Origin: Halichondria panicea
Taxonomy: Eukaryota; Porifera; Demospongiae; Suberitida; Halichondriidae
DNA: 64,000 nucleotides
Assembly: GCF_963675165.1 (NCBI RefSeq)
Contig: NC_087382.1
Span: 6,124,315-6,188,314 of the forward strand
Direction of reading: 5' to 3'
Shown: positions 1 through 11,800 of the stretch, in pieces
Position numbering within the stretch: the first letter of the stretch is position 1
Layout of the letters: every line of letters starts with the position of its first letter
Position numbers and translations under genes: made by a program
Notes under the pieces: model-generated
What the model was told of the DNA's origin: nothing
The model's input: the letters and a program-made list of their open reading frames with translations, nothing else
Database searches by the model: none

Positions 1-610
1 ACCATCAAACAAGTGAATGCACTTAGATTCAGTCATAATACATGATATCATTCTAATCAGTTCTTTCTACACATGCTGGCATAATGCAGATTCATCAAAG
101 CATCCTATAATATAGACTATCAAAGCATCTTCTAGACTAATAATTAGACTTTACAGGAATTGAGGATACAATTGCAACTATATGAATCCACCACAGTTAG
201 ATCAAAGTATCTTAACTACACTTATAATTAGACTACACAGGATACAACACTCTATGGACCTTAGTCTTATATAATATCATTTTCTAATTAGTTCTTCTAC
301 ACCACTTGGGATTAATCAAAATATTTTGCTTCCATAATAATTATGCAGCAAATTAAAGTTGAGCAGTATAAAAAAGAACAGTTAGGCCAACTCAGACAGT
401 TGCTCTGAAATATCATCAAGAAACAAATTAACAGTCGCTTAATCTCTGTCAAGCTTCAATGTGAGTATAAGTTTAATGATCATTCCAAGCATTATTATTG
501 TTATTATTATAATCATTATTGCATGACATGTATTCAATTATAGAGCTAAATTGTTTTGACTGTTCGCAAATTGATAATTCGTGTTCAATAATTACTATAG
601 TGTAATTCCC
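1..610. other. AT-rich non-coding flank of the crystallin array
   Basis: No coding region is visible. The stretch is AT-rich with scattered short direct repeats (for example variants of an atcaaagcat motif near 95-125). Its right edge is a pyrimidine-rich tract ending in a splice acceptor (AG at 623-624) just before the first crystallin reading frame. An untranslated or very short coding upstream exon is therefore likely, but I could not identify it. Confidence 0.5.
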
Positions 611-628
611 TTTTTCTCTTGCAGAGTG

Positions 629-1092
629 ATGCCTAAACTTATCCTGTACGAGGCGACCCAATTCCAGGGAAAAACCCTTCCCCTTACCGAAGCTACCTCC
701 AACTTTTTTCCTCTCGGCTTCAACAATAAATCCTCCTCCATTGAGGTCAAGAGTGGTGTGTGGACTATCTACGAGGCTGTCAACTACGAAGGGAGCAGCC
801 TCACTCTAAGGGTGGGAAAGTATGACCTGGAGTACATCGTTAACAACCTAGGAAGTGACATAATTTCCTCTGCGGGAAAGTCCTGAAGTTGTACGATGAT
901 ACTCAGAGCTTGATTCCGCTCGATTTAAACAACTGTGTCTCCTCTATTGAGGTGACCTTTGGTCAATGGTCAGTGTACAATCACGTCGACTACCAAGGAG
1001 CAAGACTCGATCTGAATGTCGGAAAGTACGACATTGACTACATCACCAAGAATCTGGGAAATGATGTCATCTCTTCCGTGAGACTGAGGTGA
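629..1092 (+). pseudogene. Betagamma-crystallin copy 1, second domain frameshifted
   Basis: From the ATG at 629 an 85-residue frame encodes one complete betagamma-crystallin domain of two Greek-key motifs, with a calcium-site motif of the N/D-N/D-x-x-S/T-S type (NNKSSS). The frame stops at 884-886. Alignment by eye with copies 2 and 3 shows about 43 bp missing after the conserved ISSA, which shifts the second domain out of frame; it continues, recognisable, at 889-1092. Either the gene now makes a single-domain protein or it is a pseudogene. The frame is preceded directly by a splice acceptor, as in copies 2 and 3. Family identification is secure; functional status is not. Confidence 0.75.
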
Positions 1093-1236
1093 ACATAATT
1101 ATTGCAATGAGCACAATATACTTTCAATTGTATCTGTTTGAAACAGTAGTAAAAACCATAATTATATCTAAAAGAATGTGGCATGTTAAAGTACTTTTAT
1201 TGTTTTTGTGAATATACCTCTTCCCCTTACAGAAAA

Positions 1237-1740
1237 ATGCCCACACTTATCCTATACGACGCACGCCAATTCCAAGGAAAAACCCTTTCCCTCACCAAAG
1301 CTGCCTCCAACTTAATTCCTCTCGGCTTCGACAACAAAGCCTCCTCCATTGAAGTCAAGAGTGGTGTGTGGACTATATATGAGTCCGTCAACTACGAAGG
1401 GTACAGGCTCACTCTGGGAGTTGGAAAGTACGATTTCAACTTTATCGCGGAGACAATTGGAAGTAATGTCATATCCTCTGCTAGACCTGCTGAGATAACC
1501 CTGTACGATGCTGCCGGTTTCAAAGGTAAAACTCTGAAGTTGTACGATGCTCAGAGCCTTATTTCGTTGGGTTTTAACAATATTATCTCCTCTATTGAGG
1601 TCACCTTTGGTGAATGGTCAGTGTACACGCATTGCGACTACCAAGGAGCAAGACTCGATCTGAATGTCGGAAAGTACGACATTGACTACATCACCAAGAC
1701 TCTTGGAAACGATGTCATCTCTTCTGTGGGACTGAGGTGA
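1237..1740 (+). CDS. Betagamma-crystallin, two-domain, intact copy 2
   Basis: A 167-residue protein begins with MPTLILYDARQFQGK and contains two betagamma-crystallin domains (about residues 1-83 and 84-167), each with two Greek keys. Both keep the calcium-binding signature (DNKASS in domain 1, NNIISS in domain 2). Such proteins are compact beta-sandwich calcium binders; sponges are known to carry crystallins of this type. A splice acceptor (AG at 1231-1232) lies five bases upstream of the ATG, so transcripts probably have an upstream exon. This is the only one of the three tandem copies that has both an ATG and an uninterrupted frame. The physiological role is unknown. Confidence 0.85.
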   Translation: MPTLILYDARQFQGKTLSLTKAASNLIPLGFDNKASSIEVKSGVWTIYESVNYEGYRLTLGVGKYDFNFIAETIGSNVISSARPAEITLYDAAGFKGKTLKLYDAQSLISLGFNNIISSIEVTFGEWSVYTHCDYQGARLDLNVGKYDIDYITKTLGNDVISSVGLR

Positions 1741-1969
1741 GCACTATATTTTCAATGCTAATACATGATTAGTAATTAAATTAAAAGGCATACTGTAATG
1801 TTTAAATAGTACTGTATACATGCATGTATACTAGCAGTAGATGTACAATGCCGTGTGTAGCACTGAAGAGAAGTGAGACGGAAGTTTAAGTATTTATTAG
1901 GCATCGTGTGCATGTACTGTTCTCACATAAATCCATTGTAACTATGATTCCCTCTTCCCTTGCAGAAAG

Positions 1970-2485
1970 ATACCTAAACTTATCTTGTACGACACTGGCT
2001 ATTTTCAGGGGAAAGTTCTTCCTCTTTCTAAAGCTACCCCTAACTTCACTCCTCTCGGCTTCGACAACAAAGCCTCCTCCATTGAGGTTGAGAGTGGTGT
2101 GTGGACTGTCTACGAGTCCGTCAACTACGAAGGGTATAGGCTCACTCTGGGAGTTGGGAAGTACGACTTCGGATTTATCTTGGAGAAAATTGGAAGTGAC
2201 GTAATTTCCTCTGCTAGACCTGCTGAGATAATCCTGTACGATGCTACCAGTTTCAAAGGGAAAAGCCTGAAGTTGTACGAAGATATTCCAAGCTTTACTC
2301 TGCTAGATTTTAATGACGTTGTTTCTTCTATTGAGGTCACCTTTGGCGAATGGTCAGTGTACGATAAGGTCAACTACGAAGGGAAAAGCCTCACTCTGAA
2401 AGTGGGAAAGTACGACATTGACTACATCAATAGTAATCTGGGAAACGATGTCATTTCCTCAATGAGGCCGACAATAACTGCTTGA
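1970..2485 (+). CDS. Betagamma-crystallin copy 3, canonical ATG replaced by ATA
   Basis: Two complete betagamma-crystallin domains are open from about 1970 to the stop at 2485, with calcium-site motifs DNKASS and NDVVSS. At the position where copies 1 and 2 have ATG this copy has ATA (1970-1972), straight after a splice acceptor (AG at 1964-1965). In all three copies the reading frame stays open back to the acceptor (phase 2), so an upstream exon could supply the real initiator. Otherwise this copy has lost its start. No upstream exon with a matching donor phase was convincing between 1741 and 1960. Confidence 0.7.
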   Translation: MPKLILYDTGYFQGKVLPLSKATPNFTPLGFDNKASSIEVESGVWTVYESVNYEGYRLTLGVGKYDFGFILEKIGSDVISSARPAEIILYDATSFKGKSLKLYEDIPSFTLLDFNDVVSSIEVTFGEWSVYDKVNYEGKSLTLKVGKYDIDYINSNLGNDVISSMRPTITA

Positions 2486-2811
2486 AGAGAATATGCAGAT
2501 ACACATTGTCGAGAACATTATAATGTATTAGATTAGCTACCCCGGTATATAATTATAGTGGGCATGAGAAATTGTCTAAACAATAATTATGTTGCTTTGC
2601 ATGTGTTACATAATAATTGTTGCTGTAAAATTTATGAAATAATAATTTGTAGAAATGATAATTATAGTAAAACTAATAAGTATTAATTTTTTAGCAACCA
2701 AGTCATAATAAAGAGAGCAGATCGAGGCACACTATCCTTTAGTTTTCAACATTACTCATGTTACCTCTCACTATACATTTATTATACAACTTCGCTATTA
2801 AAGGCTTACCC
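2486..2811. other. AT-rich intergenic stretch after the crystallins
   Basis: Nothing gene-like is visible. A polyadenylation-like aataaa context occurs near 2700-2715 in AT-rich sequence. The stretch ends where the duplicated segment starts. Confidence 0.4.
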
Positions 2812-2924
2812 CACACAATGCTTTCAGAACTCCCCTATAGTAGTAGTCTGTCCGTCTGTCGTTCTGTGTATTCTATATACTCTAGTCCCCTGGCTCTGCG
2901 ATAGTGCTGTGTTTGTACTAGCTA

Positions 2925-2978
2925 TAGACTCGCAAGCCGCTCACTGTTGCCGTGCAACAGTGACAGCTTGTGAGTCTA
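2925..2978. repeat. 54-bp hairpin of the TAGACTCGCAAGC family
   Basis: The sequence starts TAGACTCGCAAGC and ends GTGAGTCTA with a core of CACTGTTGC/GCAACAGTG, forming an imperfect palindrome. The duplicated partner at 27649-27703 is a nearly perfect 55-bp palindrome. Its ends match the inverted repeats of the 767-bp element at 58415-59181. Confidence 0.7.
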
Positions 2979-3743
2979 TGTTTGTACCCAGAGGAGGTAC
3001 GACATGAGGAGCAATTAGGCTCGATTGAACACTTTAATTACATTTCGTTTACGTGTAGGCCTAGGTTTTTTAATGCTGAGTCAGCTAGTCAAGTGTTTTA
3101 ATTAATCAAGCTGCCCAACCTCTGGTTTGTACCCAGAGGAGGTACGACACATGTGTATAGGACCACTAAACAGAAACAATCGGAAATAAAGCCAATAAAA
3201 ATCGGTGTGACTATATTGCGAGGTCATTCTAAGTTTAGATTAGTGTCCAGATTTACAATGTCCTCACGCTATGTTTTACTGCTGCCTTAACTCTTTACCC
3301 TTTGTTGTTGACGCTTTAAAGCATCACAAACAGTGCCCTAAACTGCGCCGCACATAAATGTCACAAACAGCGCAATAAATCGAAAAATCGATTAGTATAA
3401 AGCTATAAGCCCAATTCAGTAAATCGGGAGACCGTAGTGAAGAGCAGTTTTTATAATTACACATGGTGTTTTGACACAAATGACACCATACACCCGCTAT
3501 AATTAGTACAATCCAAACAATTATTTGAAAGATTTTATTATCGGAAACCGATTGGGGATTCACAAAAAATGAATGATGTGCTTGTCTTAATGAAATGCAT
3601 TTTTTAGGACTACTTGCAGCTGAAGGAAGGAGGAGGTGGTTCTCACCAGGCAGACACTTCATCAGAAAAACTCTGAGCTCGAGTGTTGTGGTGCAGAGCT
3701 TGAACACAAATGAATAGTTATGGACGGTGTTGTATAGGGTTAA

Positions 3744-3766
3744 GGTTAGGGTTAGGGTTAGGGTTA
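3744..3766 (+). repeat. Interstitial telomere-type (TTAGGG) repeat
   Basis: Almost four tandem GGTTAG/GGGTTA units occur here. The partner in the duplicated segment at 28527-28561 has nearly six. TTAGGG is the usual animal telomere unit, but both arrays are short and internal. Confidence 0.85.
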
Positions 3767-4133
3767 AAGGGATTAGTGTGCAGCACCCCCCCTAAAAATA
3801 TCTCCCCATGCTGATCATCAATTAGTGTAAACTCCAGCTCCCCGTGCACTTAACAAAATCAGTATTATCGTGTGAGCTTAAGCTATAGTACAAAGCATAT
3901 GCATGGTCTTTGGAATCCACAACTGTCAGTAATCTGTTTGAAATGCATGAACAGAATCCGATCATTGTAGGAATTTAAATTTATACGTCACTATAGATAT
4001 TAGGTTCTCATTATCTCAGGCTAATGCGTAGGCTAATGTGTAGACTGTAAAGTGCATGATAAGTATTATGCTATAACGGCTATGCAAGTATAATTATGTA
4101 TAATTATATAGATCTAAGTAGCTCACATCAGTC

Positions 4134-4206
4134 ATGTCGAAGTCATTTTGCTGTGTAGGTACAGTGGTGCTCTAAATTCTAAATTGTAACCAAACAGGTG
4201 AGTATA
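4134..4206 (+). pseudogene. Relic of an Ig-receptor signal-peptide exon
   Basis: The ATG at 4134 and the following bases match exon 1 of the receptor at 28958, including the NCNQT coding end and the CAG|GTGAGT splice donor. About 16 bp in the middle and a few others are missing, which destroys the signal peptide frame and gives an early stop. No receptor exon follows; an inverted-repeat element and a LINE remnant come next. It is a dead exon at the truncated end of the duplication. Confidence 0.75.
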
Positions 4207-4322
4207 ATTATATATACCACTGATTGCTAGCTATATATACATACAGGAGTGTATGAAGAGGAGTATGCGACTCCCACCACATTCCATTCTACATCTCGGA
4301 CTGAATTCGTCACTAACACTTG

Positions 4323-4566
4323 TACAGTGGTTTGCAGAACAGTTGTCATACTCAGATAGGCAGTAGGCGGTGGCTACACCATATTCATTAAAGGTTTTAC
4401 AGCTCAACATACAGTTCATGGGGAAAAACTTTTTTAAAGGGGCTGTCATGATTGATCATGAGTAAAAGGTCTATACATGTGTGAAAAGACCACAAAACCA
4501 CAACACACTTAAGAGCCACCGCCTACTGCCTATCTGAGTATGACAACTGTTCTGCAAACCACTGTA
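4323..4566. repeat. 53-bp inverted repeat with 138-bp loop
   Basis: Bases 4323-4375 are the reverse complement of 4514-4566 with no mismatch that I could see. The loop contains no gene. It could be a small fold-back element or a local inverted duplication; no target-site duplication is clear. Confidence 0.7.
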
Positions 4567-4899
4567 GTTGTGTAAACTGTTAGCCATGAATAAAATTAAA
4601 TGTGGGCTGGAGGTACAAACCACAACGTGTGTATGCTGATATCATAATTAACCTAGAGTACTACTGTATCTGATAATTAGCCCTTGTTAAAAAGGACCTG
4701 GGCAAAGAAGAAACCTATCCCAGATCCTGGACAACTCACAGCAATACTTCTGACATGCCAAAAATCCTACAGATCCCTTCAGAAGGAATGTTTTAGTCCA
4801 AGTCATATAAATTAAGAAGAAGAAGCTATAGATTGCCCTGGTAAAATCACACTATCCAAACTAGAAGGGCAAGGACAACCAATTTCATCCTCGGATAAT

Positions 4900-5220
4900 T
4901 ACAGCAGAACTACAGCAAAACTACAGACTACAAGACTCGCCTTATCAAACTCAATATGCTCCCACTATCTCTATTGTTTGAGCTTCAAGACCTCACGTTC
5001 GATTAACGTTCCTAGTCGAGTGTCTTAAATATCTACCAGACAATGTAGACCTGAATGCTTACCTGCAGGTATTATTTCCGCATCCACTAGAGCTAGTTCT
5101 ACTGTCAGAAATTTCCCCAAAAGAGCAGAACCTCTAAAAGTACTACAATAGGATTGCACGACTATGGAATTGACTGGACCCTATCGATCTATACAATCTA
5201 TTACATGTATTGACAGGAGT
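4900..5220 (+). mobile_element. Non-LTR retrotransposon (LINE) 3' reverse-transcriptase remnant
   Basis: Translated with frameshifts, the stretch gives phrases typical of the C-terminal end of LINE reverse transcriptases of the CR1/L2 type: YKTRLIKLNMLPLSLLFELQD (4924 on), then FLVECLKYLPDN after a frame break, then NRIARLWN near 5150 with stops in between. These match the Y..RL..L.LLPL..E..D, F..CLK and R..RLWN conserved phrases. The element is truncated at its 5' side and disabled by stops and frameshifts. Confidence 0.7.
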
Positions 5221-5539
5221 GCACTCATGCACTCTTAGTATATATAAGTGAACATTCGACATTGTGCTCGTGCCCCTGTGGAAACTGTCTCATGCACACA
5301 ATTAGTATGTCAGTCAGCTACTCCAGGGGTTTAGTCTGTCAGTACTCATGAGGTCACAACCTTATTCTCACAAATACACTGTATATCTAGACTACTGCTC
5401 GATTAATAATAATAATAACTCAAGCCTCAGGGATAGATCTTTAGTCTTTACTATGCTAGGTAAGCCCTCGTCTATGTATATATCTCCAGACTTGATTCTG
5501 GCTACAGCTTAATTAAGTGAGTCTGCAATGCGTAGGCAT

Positions 5540-5745
5540 CGTATGGCTTTGTTGCCTGTCAGGATCCGCCCATATTACTGAAAGCCCATGCTCATTTTCA
5601 CTGTGCCACCGTCACGCGACTTAGCGAGGCAGGCTCTCCTTTTTCTTGGACGGTTCGTTCTTTCTTTCTTTGTTCCTCCAATTGTTACCATAATTATTTT
5701 ATCTTATTGACCTGTGTGACAAAGAACAGAAGCTGCGAAGGAGGC
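5540..5745. repeat. Fragment related to the 39013-39802 mobile element
   Basis: The blocks gctcattttcac, gtcacgcgactt, caggctctcctttttc and tttctttgttcctccaatt recur in the same order at 39597-39700, and the stretch ends in aggaggcta like the right end of that element. The left end was not found, so this is probably a decayed copy. Confidence 0.55.
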
Positions 5746-8700
5746 TATACGCACCCACTTAAGAATCTGATAGTGACGTGGTATGACATACTTGTACCGA
5801 AACCTGGTTTACACTACAACTGCTACAGTTGGTCTTCATACACTCCTGGTTTTACTAATCAAGTTGGTGCGACGACACAATTAACTTGCCCCAATGGTTC
5901 TGTCTTTATATATATTAATTTCAACTACGCTTAATCTTTCAGTTTGACCTATAATGAAAGTGCAAGCTCTATAGGCTAGATAAAATAAGTATTACTTCAT
6001 CAAACGCATGCAGTCATTTTTGAACCTTATATATTATATGCACCTAGTAACCGGATGTCCCTGTGACGAGTAATTAATGACTCGCTAGCTAGGTGCATTG
6101 GAAAGTGAGCGAGCTATAGGCAAGCAGGCAACCCTAATTACATCTATATTTACCAGAAACCGGAACAAAAATGGTCAGTCCACCTCATCCAATTAAGTAT
6201 CACAATCTTTCAACAACAGAGTGTGCCCGAAGAGTCTTTCCAGTAGCTATAATTATAGCTACCATACACTGTATAAGTTAGCTAGCTAGCTGAACTACTT
6301 CTAAAATTTCACTAATTTCCTTGGAAATGCATATAAACTTGAATACAAACACTTGTAGTTGAGCATGCGCTTAAAATTAAGATACGATCTATACGGTAAT
6401 TTGTATGGACTCACCTTCAGTTTAGGGTGTTCCAGTTTCTGAATTAACTCAAGACACAACCTCAGGTAAATGTATAGCCACTGTGAGAGTGTGGTGAATG
6501 ACAATCACTGCATGCTTTAGCATTATACATAACACAAGAGTGACAAGAAATCATGTACTTTAACATGAATTGTTACCAGAGAGTTTTCAGACGTTCACCT
6601 TAAATTTGTGGTCAATTGGGCATTAGCAGCAGGGTGAACTGGATCTGTGCGCAATGTATACGTACTCATATAAATTACATAGGAAACACAGTAACAACAT
6701 CATAATACTCCGATAAGAAGTCTCCGAATAAGGGACACTGAATTAAACATAACTACAAGCAGACACGGCTTCAAATTGAATAAAATTACTTTAGTCCCTA
6801 TGAAAAAATGAAAGGTAAGGTAGATACCTGTATTATGAGTCAGGGGGTATTATGGGTCTCTTTGATAAAATGCTTCCAAAGTTTCAGTATATTCTTTAAA
6901 TTTTTAATTAAAAAAGATAACCTGATTTTCATAATCACCATAATTATCTTAATTGTATTATGGCGTAAATTTACATTTTTCCAACGATTATCTCCAGAGA
7001 AATTTATAATTAAGCTTAGGTGTGACTCATTATACCAACATTTACTTATACCACACAGAGACATCCGTCCATTTATAAAAAAAAAACAAGCTGATGCATA
7101 TAAGACACAGCATAAGACAAAATTTAAACCAATTTTGATGGACTGCGCTACATTTACAAATAACATATGATAATTGTGTATAATTATATATCAGTCATCT
7201 TCCTGTTTGAATTTTTTAAATTATAATTATGAGTCAGCAAGGTCTCAGCGGACAGGTATGCACCCACAATTTATCCAATCTCCCACGCACGCACGCACAC
7301 ACACACACACACACGCAAACACAAAATAAGGCATTTAATCCTGGGGAGGTGGTTCAGATTGTCAGAAGCAGTACATGTTTGTGGGTGTTCCTGAGTACAG
7401 TGGAGTTCAAAACCATAATTATTATAGGGGTAAGCCTAAACTTGCACCAAGCAAGAGTACTGAGCTCTCTTACACTTTATTATAGGTGTGTGTACAAAAC
7501 AGCCCCTCAACAAAGGCCACCTCTGTATAATGGCCAAACATTGCTCCCCAAAGGTGTCTGTTTAGAAGGGTTCCACTGGCTATAGGTATACTGAACTGCT
7601 ATTTGACACGCACACACGCACACGCACACACACACACACACACACACGCACACACACGCACACACGCACACACACGCACATACACGCACATGCACACACA
7701 CACACACACACCATAGATACTGTACACTCTGTGGATATGAAACACTTCCGCCCACTACGTAAAGTCCTGAAACACTCATTGCAACAGATGACACGGACGG
7801 AGTATCCGAGATTCTGTATATACCGTGTAGATAATACTGCGTGGATACAATAATAACAGTAACTACGGGTGAGTGATTCGATAACTGATTCTGACAGAAA
7901 CTCCCAGCCCAAGTTCTTCCAGTGATAACTGATTTTCTGTGCAGGGAGAGCCAAGAGAGGTGCTCATGAATGAAAGTGCATGGAGATGCAGAAATCATAT
8001 GGAAACCTGACTGATCTAGATCTAGCTACATGTACATGCACTGCTGACTTTAATTTGCACATGCATGCAGTGGTACCCAAGTCCCCAGAGGAAGCTTTGA
8101 GCGAAGATGGTGTTGTAGGATTTTTCTTCACATGTCTGTCTAGCGTATAATATTAAAGTATATGATGAAGCGATAATCCAAAAATCACCAAATGGTCAGG
8201 TGTTGGTGGTGTTGGTCCAAGTTCTTCCAGTGCTACTGATTCTCAGAACAAACACCTTTAATACATAGCTATGTATCACTTTATAACTGAACACTGGAGC
8301 TTTGTATGTTCAGTTTAGCACCATCACTGCATGGTGAGAGGGAAGCACTGGTATGTCACAAAGCTCTAGATCCTCTATTAACTTCCTAAACTACGAGAAA
8401 GATTTTCTCGCCTGTATGATAACAATTAACTGAGGGTTTGTGATGACATTGTATATAGCACAGCATGTATATGCACAGGAAATTATATAGGCAGACATCC
8501 GTACATGGAGATAGACTTAGAAAATGGACTCCCTTCCACTTCTTCTGGTGATATGGCATTACCTAAAATGTGTATATGTTTTAATAATTTACTCCGTCCC
8601 CTGTACAATCATGTATGCATTCTCATCATACATTACATTTGTATAAACATTTTCACTATAAAGAGACACACTTTCCTGAAATACTAAAATACTTAATGAG

Positions 8701-8822
8701 GGTTCAAACACATTCTCCTGGTATAAGGACATCTATAATATTATTGAATAACCACATCAGTTAAGTGATGGAGCTTTTTGTTGGCAAGATCGCCTAACGA
8801 AAAGATGAGTACCGTTAAACAC
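5746..8822. other. Gene-free AT-rich stretch with microsatellites
   Basis: Open frames here are short, overlap on both strands and lack domain signatures or splice-site support. Two CA/CG microsatellites are present (about 7288-7320 and 7597-7712). A short direct repeat, acattctcctggta, occurs at 8710 and 8887. I see no supported gene. Confidence 0.5.
7597..7712. repeat. Imperfect (CA)n/(CG)n microsatellite
   Basis: About 115 bp of alternating purine-pyrimidine sequence dominated by CACACA with interspersed CGCA and TACA units. Reading frames through it give only VCVCVCV-type peptides and are not genes. Confidence 0.95.
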
Positions 8823-11800
8823 CTAAATTTGACTTATCACTCTGCTTGCTGCTAGCCTTATGTATTTCCTTAAGTGCATGCTGAACACATTCTCCTGGTA
8901 CTTCACTTCATAGACTAACAGGAAAGCAAGGAGAGATGCTCCAACCACAAACCCAACCAAATATCGCCTAACCACAAAGTTATCACCTAGTAAGTTACAG
9001 GCAAAAATGCATGAGCTCCAAAAGGCTATATCCACTAATAATGCAGGCTCAATATACATGCTCCATGATAGACTTACCTCCCACCTACGAATAGCCCTCT
9101 CCTCAACTGAAGGCACAAGTGTGCAGTTGTGCAAGAAAAACAACACAAAAAGTGTTCATTTCTGCAGCTGGGTGCCATTGTAGTGAGTGAACACAAATAT
9201 TCCGTATAGGCCTACTCTCCGTATCAGTAGGTTGTACATAGGATTGACAGTGCAGTTGTGTGTGTTTTCTACGGTGGCCCTGAGGTATACACCTACTTCA
9301 TTTTGCATTTGCGGTTCATTTCCCAGTTCAACTGCGCTTCTACAGTTCAACTAGGCTTATGCAGTTGGCTTTTGCAGTTGGCTTCTGCAGTTGGCTTTTA
9401 CAGTTGGCTTTTGCAGTTGCTCAATCACAATGATCACTTAAGGACATACTTAGAAGTACTGTATAGCAGACCTAAAAATGCTGATAGCAAGCCTGTAGAC
9501 CATAATTATACAATAATAATTAGATGTTGCAACAACATATTTCTGTCAGGTCTCCACAGTAAAAGTATTTCATCAGCAGATATGTTGTTGACTACTTACT
9601 ATCTAATTCTCTAATCAAGTCAGTGTGCAGTGGGTTGAGTTTGAGGGTGGAGAAAAACTCATGGTACTTGTGGGGGTGGTGTTTGACCACACCCAGCAGG
9701 GCAGTGAACAATCTGTTGGCTTTGTCAGCATTGATCTCGTTCAGCTGGTTAGTCTCTTGCAACACACGCTCAGTGATGAGTCCGACTGATAGCAAACGAA
9801 CAGCTATGGCTTTGGGCTCTTGGGAGAGTGACTCGACTATCTTCTCACTGCACCTCACTAGCACATTGTACCCAGCGTTACCTGCAGGAGAAAGTGTGTT
9901 TACAGCATGGTACACCCCCACATTGGAGCACCAGGTATATGAAACACACTGTATAAGGAAAGCACTAGATGGTATGGCGTACAAATACTAAACGTACAGA
10001 ATATACAAACAGGCTAACAGACCAAGTACATGGCTTTACAGTACACCGTACCCAACAGTACAATTATAGAATATGGTATTGAAGAATTATAAAGATACGC
10101 ACATACACGTAATATAAGGTACATGTGTACATAATTATTAATACCGTACAGCGCTTTAGTTTCGAGGCAATAACATTTCACGGACTAACCTCGAAACCAA
10201 TACCTCTCTACGAAATAAAATCTTGATCAATATTCAAAATTTTAGTGCCTCGAAAATAAAGTGCGATTAATACGGTACTAAATACACAGCATCACCATGA
10301 CTCCGACTATTAATTTACACTCACCACTGAATCCACTGAGTGTATGAATGTCCTTGAGTAGAGAGTCCACACTTCTCAACAGATTTGCTCCATTCTCAAC
10401 CAGGTCAACAAGAGCAGCTGTCTCCTCTGACTGGTCTGTAACATTGAATAAGAGGAAGCTCAAACACTCGATATTGTGGAGACGCGCATTTAGTAGCTTC
10501 TCACTTTGACAGTGTTTGAGTTTGACCTTGGCCACTAGATAAAGCTGGTGAGATAAAGTCTCCACCTTAGAGAGACCGGCTACAATGTTCTCACTGATGC
10601 TCCGTATTGAGCACTCATCAACAACCCTCCTGGTTACTACAACGACAGACGCTATCTCTGCCCGTATGGAGTCAGTGTGGGCAGCCAGATCCCTCAGAGA
10701 AGATGACCTGAGGTAGAAGATATCGTAAATTCTACAGTGTGATCATTAAAATAGTAAACATCTCACTGAAGTGCAGTTGTCATAGTCTCCATTAGTGAAA
10801 TTACACTCTCCACAGTAGAGCCAAGCTGTGAGGTGGTCATCTCACTAACTGTTATCCTCAGTCCTTCAGTAGCTTCCTAACAATCACACATGCATTGTAA
10901 GTAAATGAGATTGTACACACACACACGCACATGCAGTACACAGTACGGTCATAGATCAAGTAAGCAACATGCATATACTGTACAGACATTAAATTACTGA
11001 GCCATGATAATAATTATATAGTCCCACGTGGGTTGATGGCATTCAATAATTATATATGCAGCACGTGAGGCACCAATTACCGCATGTTGCTGCAGTTGCA
11101 AGAACTCTGCAAACGTCTGTATATGCTGTGGTTTAGCCATGCACGTGATCAAGTCGGTTACCACCCACTTGAAAAGGAGTGTTACAGCAGAACAAATCCA
11201 AGATAGGCTTGCAATCCGACCACAGAAGGTTGGATTATTAATTTTGTATAACATTCCCGCAGGCTTTTGTTGACTCTGCTGTGATACTAGTCCAATGCAT
11301 GTCTAACTATGCACGGCAGCCGTTTTAAAAGCCTTGTCTAATTTTTTTCACTGCCCTATTATTCACTGTCCTCTGTTAGTTGCTGCTAGGTTTCCATTAG
11401 CCTCGATTCCAAGCCGCTGAGAAAGACGGCCTGGTATACACTGTTTACGCATGCGCCAGAATTACCCAGAATCTGGGTAATCGTAAATTGCAGTATATTT
11501 ATCAGTATTCTTATTCCGCATTAGTTTGTAAAACATTGATATCGTTTCATTTATAATGATGTCATTGAAAAAAGAAATCTAGTCCAAGTTGTGTCAGTAA
11601 TGGCTGCTACCTTCTCTTCTGCTCTCGCGTACGCGTTATCCTGTGTTGGAAAACCAGGTCTAGTGAAAGACAAGCAGCTGGAGGCGTTGAAGTGTCTGTA
11701 CGCTGGTGTTTATGTGGGTACCGTACCGACCGGCTATGGCAAGTCCCAGAGCAAGTCCATCTGCTTTCCAGACACTCCCTTTCTTGATTGATATGAAGCT

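Larger units (their letters stand above)
2812..4206. repeat. Segmental duplication, copy A (partner 27538-29040)
   Basis: From the shared cacacaatgctttcag start, the two segments can be followed through the same landmarks in the same order: a TAGACT hairpin, gaggaggtac boxes, a ttgacgctttaaagc motif, a TTAGGG-type array, the promoter-like ggaatccacaactgtcag block and an Ig-receptor first exon. Copy B runs into a complete receptor gene while copy A stops just after the exon, so copy A is a truncated duplicate. The copies differ by many small indels, so the event is not very recent. Confidence 0.8.

Noticed and set aside
3744-3766. Telomere repeat considered as a chromosome end
   Set aside because: Only four units, inside a duplicated segment with unique sequence on both sides.
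5707-5934. 75-residue frame with several cysteines
   Set aside because: It starts inside a decayed repeat, without a clear ATG context or signal peptide.
6808-7170. Overlapping 120- and 108-residue frames on both strands
   Set aside because: Very AT-rich, open on both strands, no recognisable domain and no splice context; likely chance.
7507-7998. 163- and 124-residue frames of VCVCVC type on the minus strand
   Set aside because: They are translations of the CA/CG microsatellite and have no splice or domain support.
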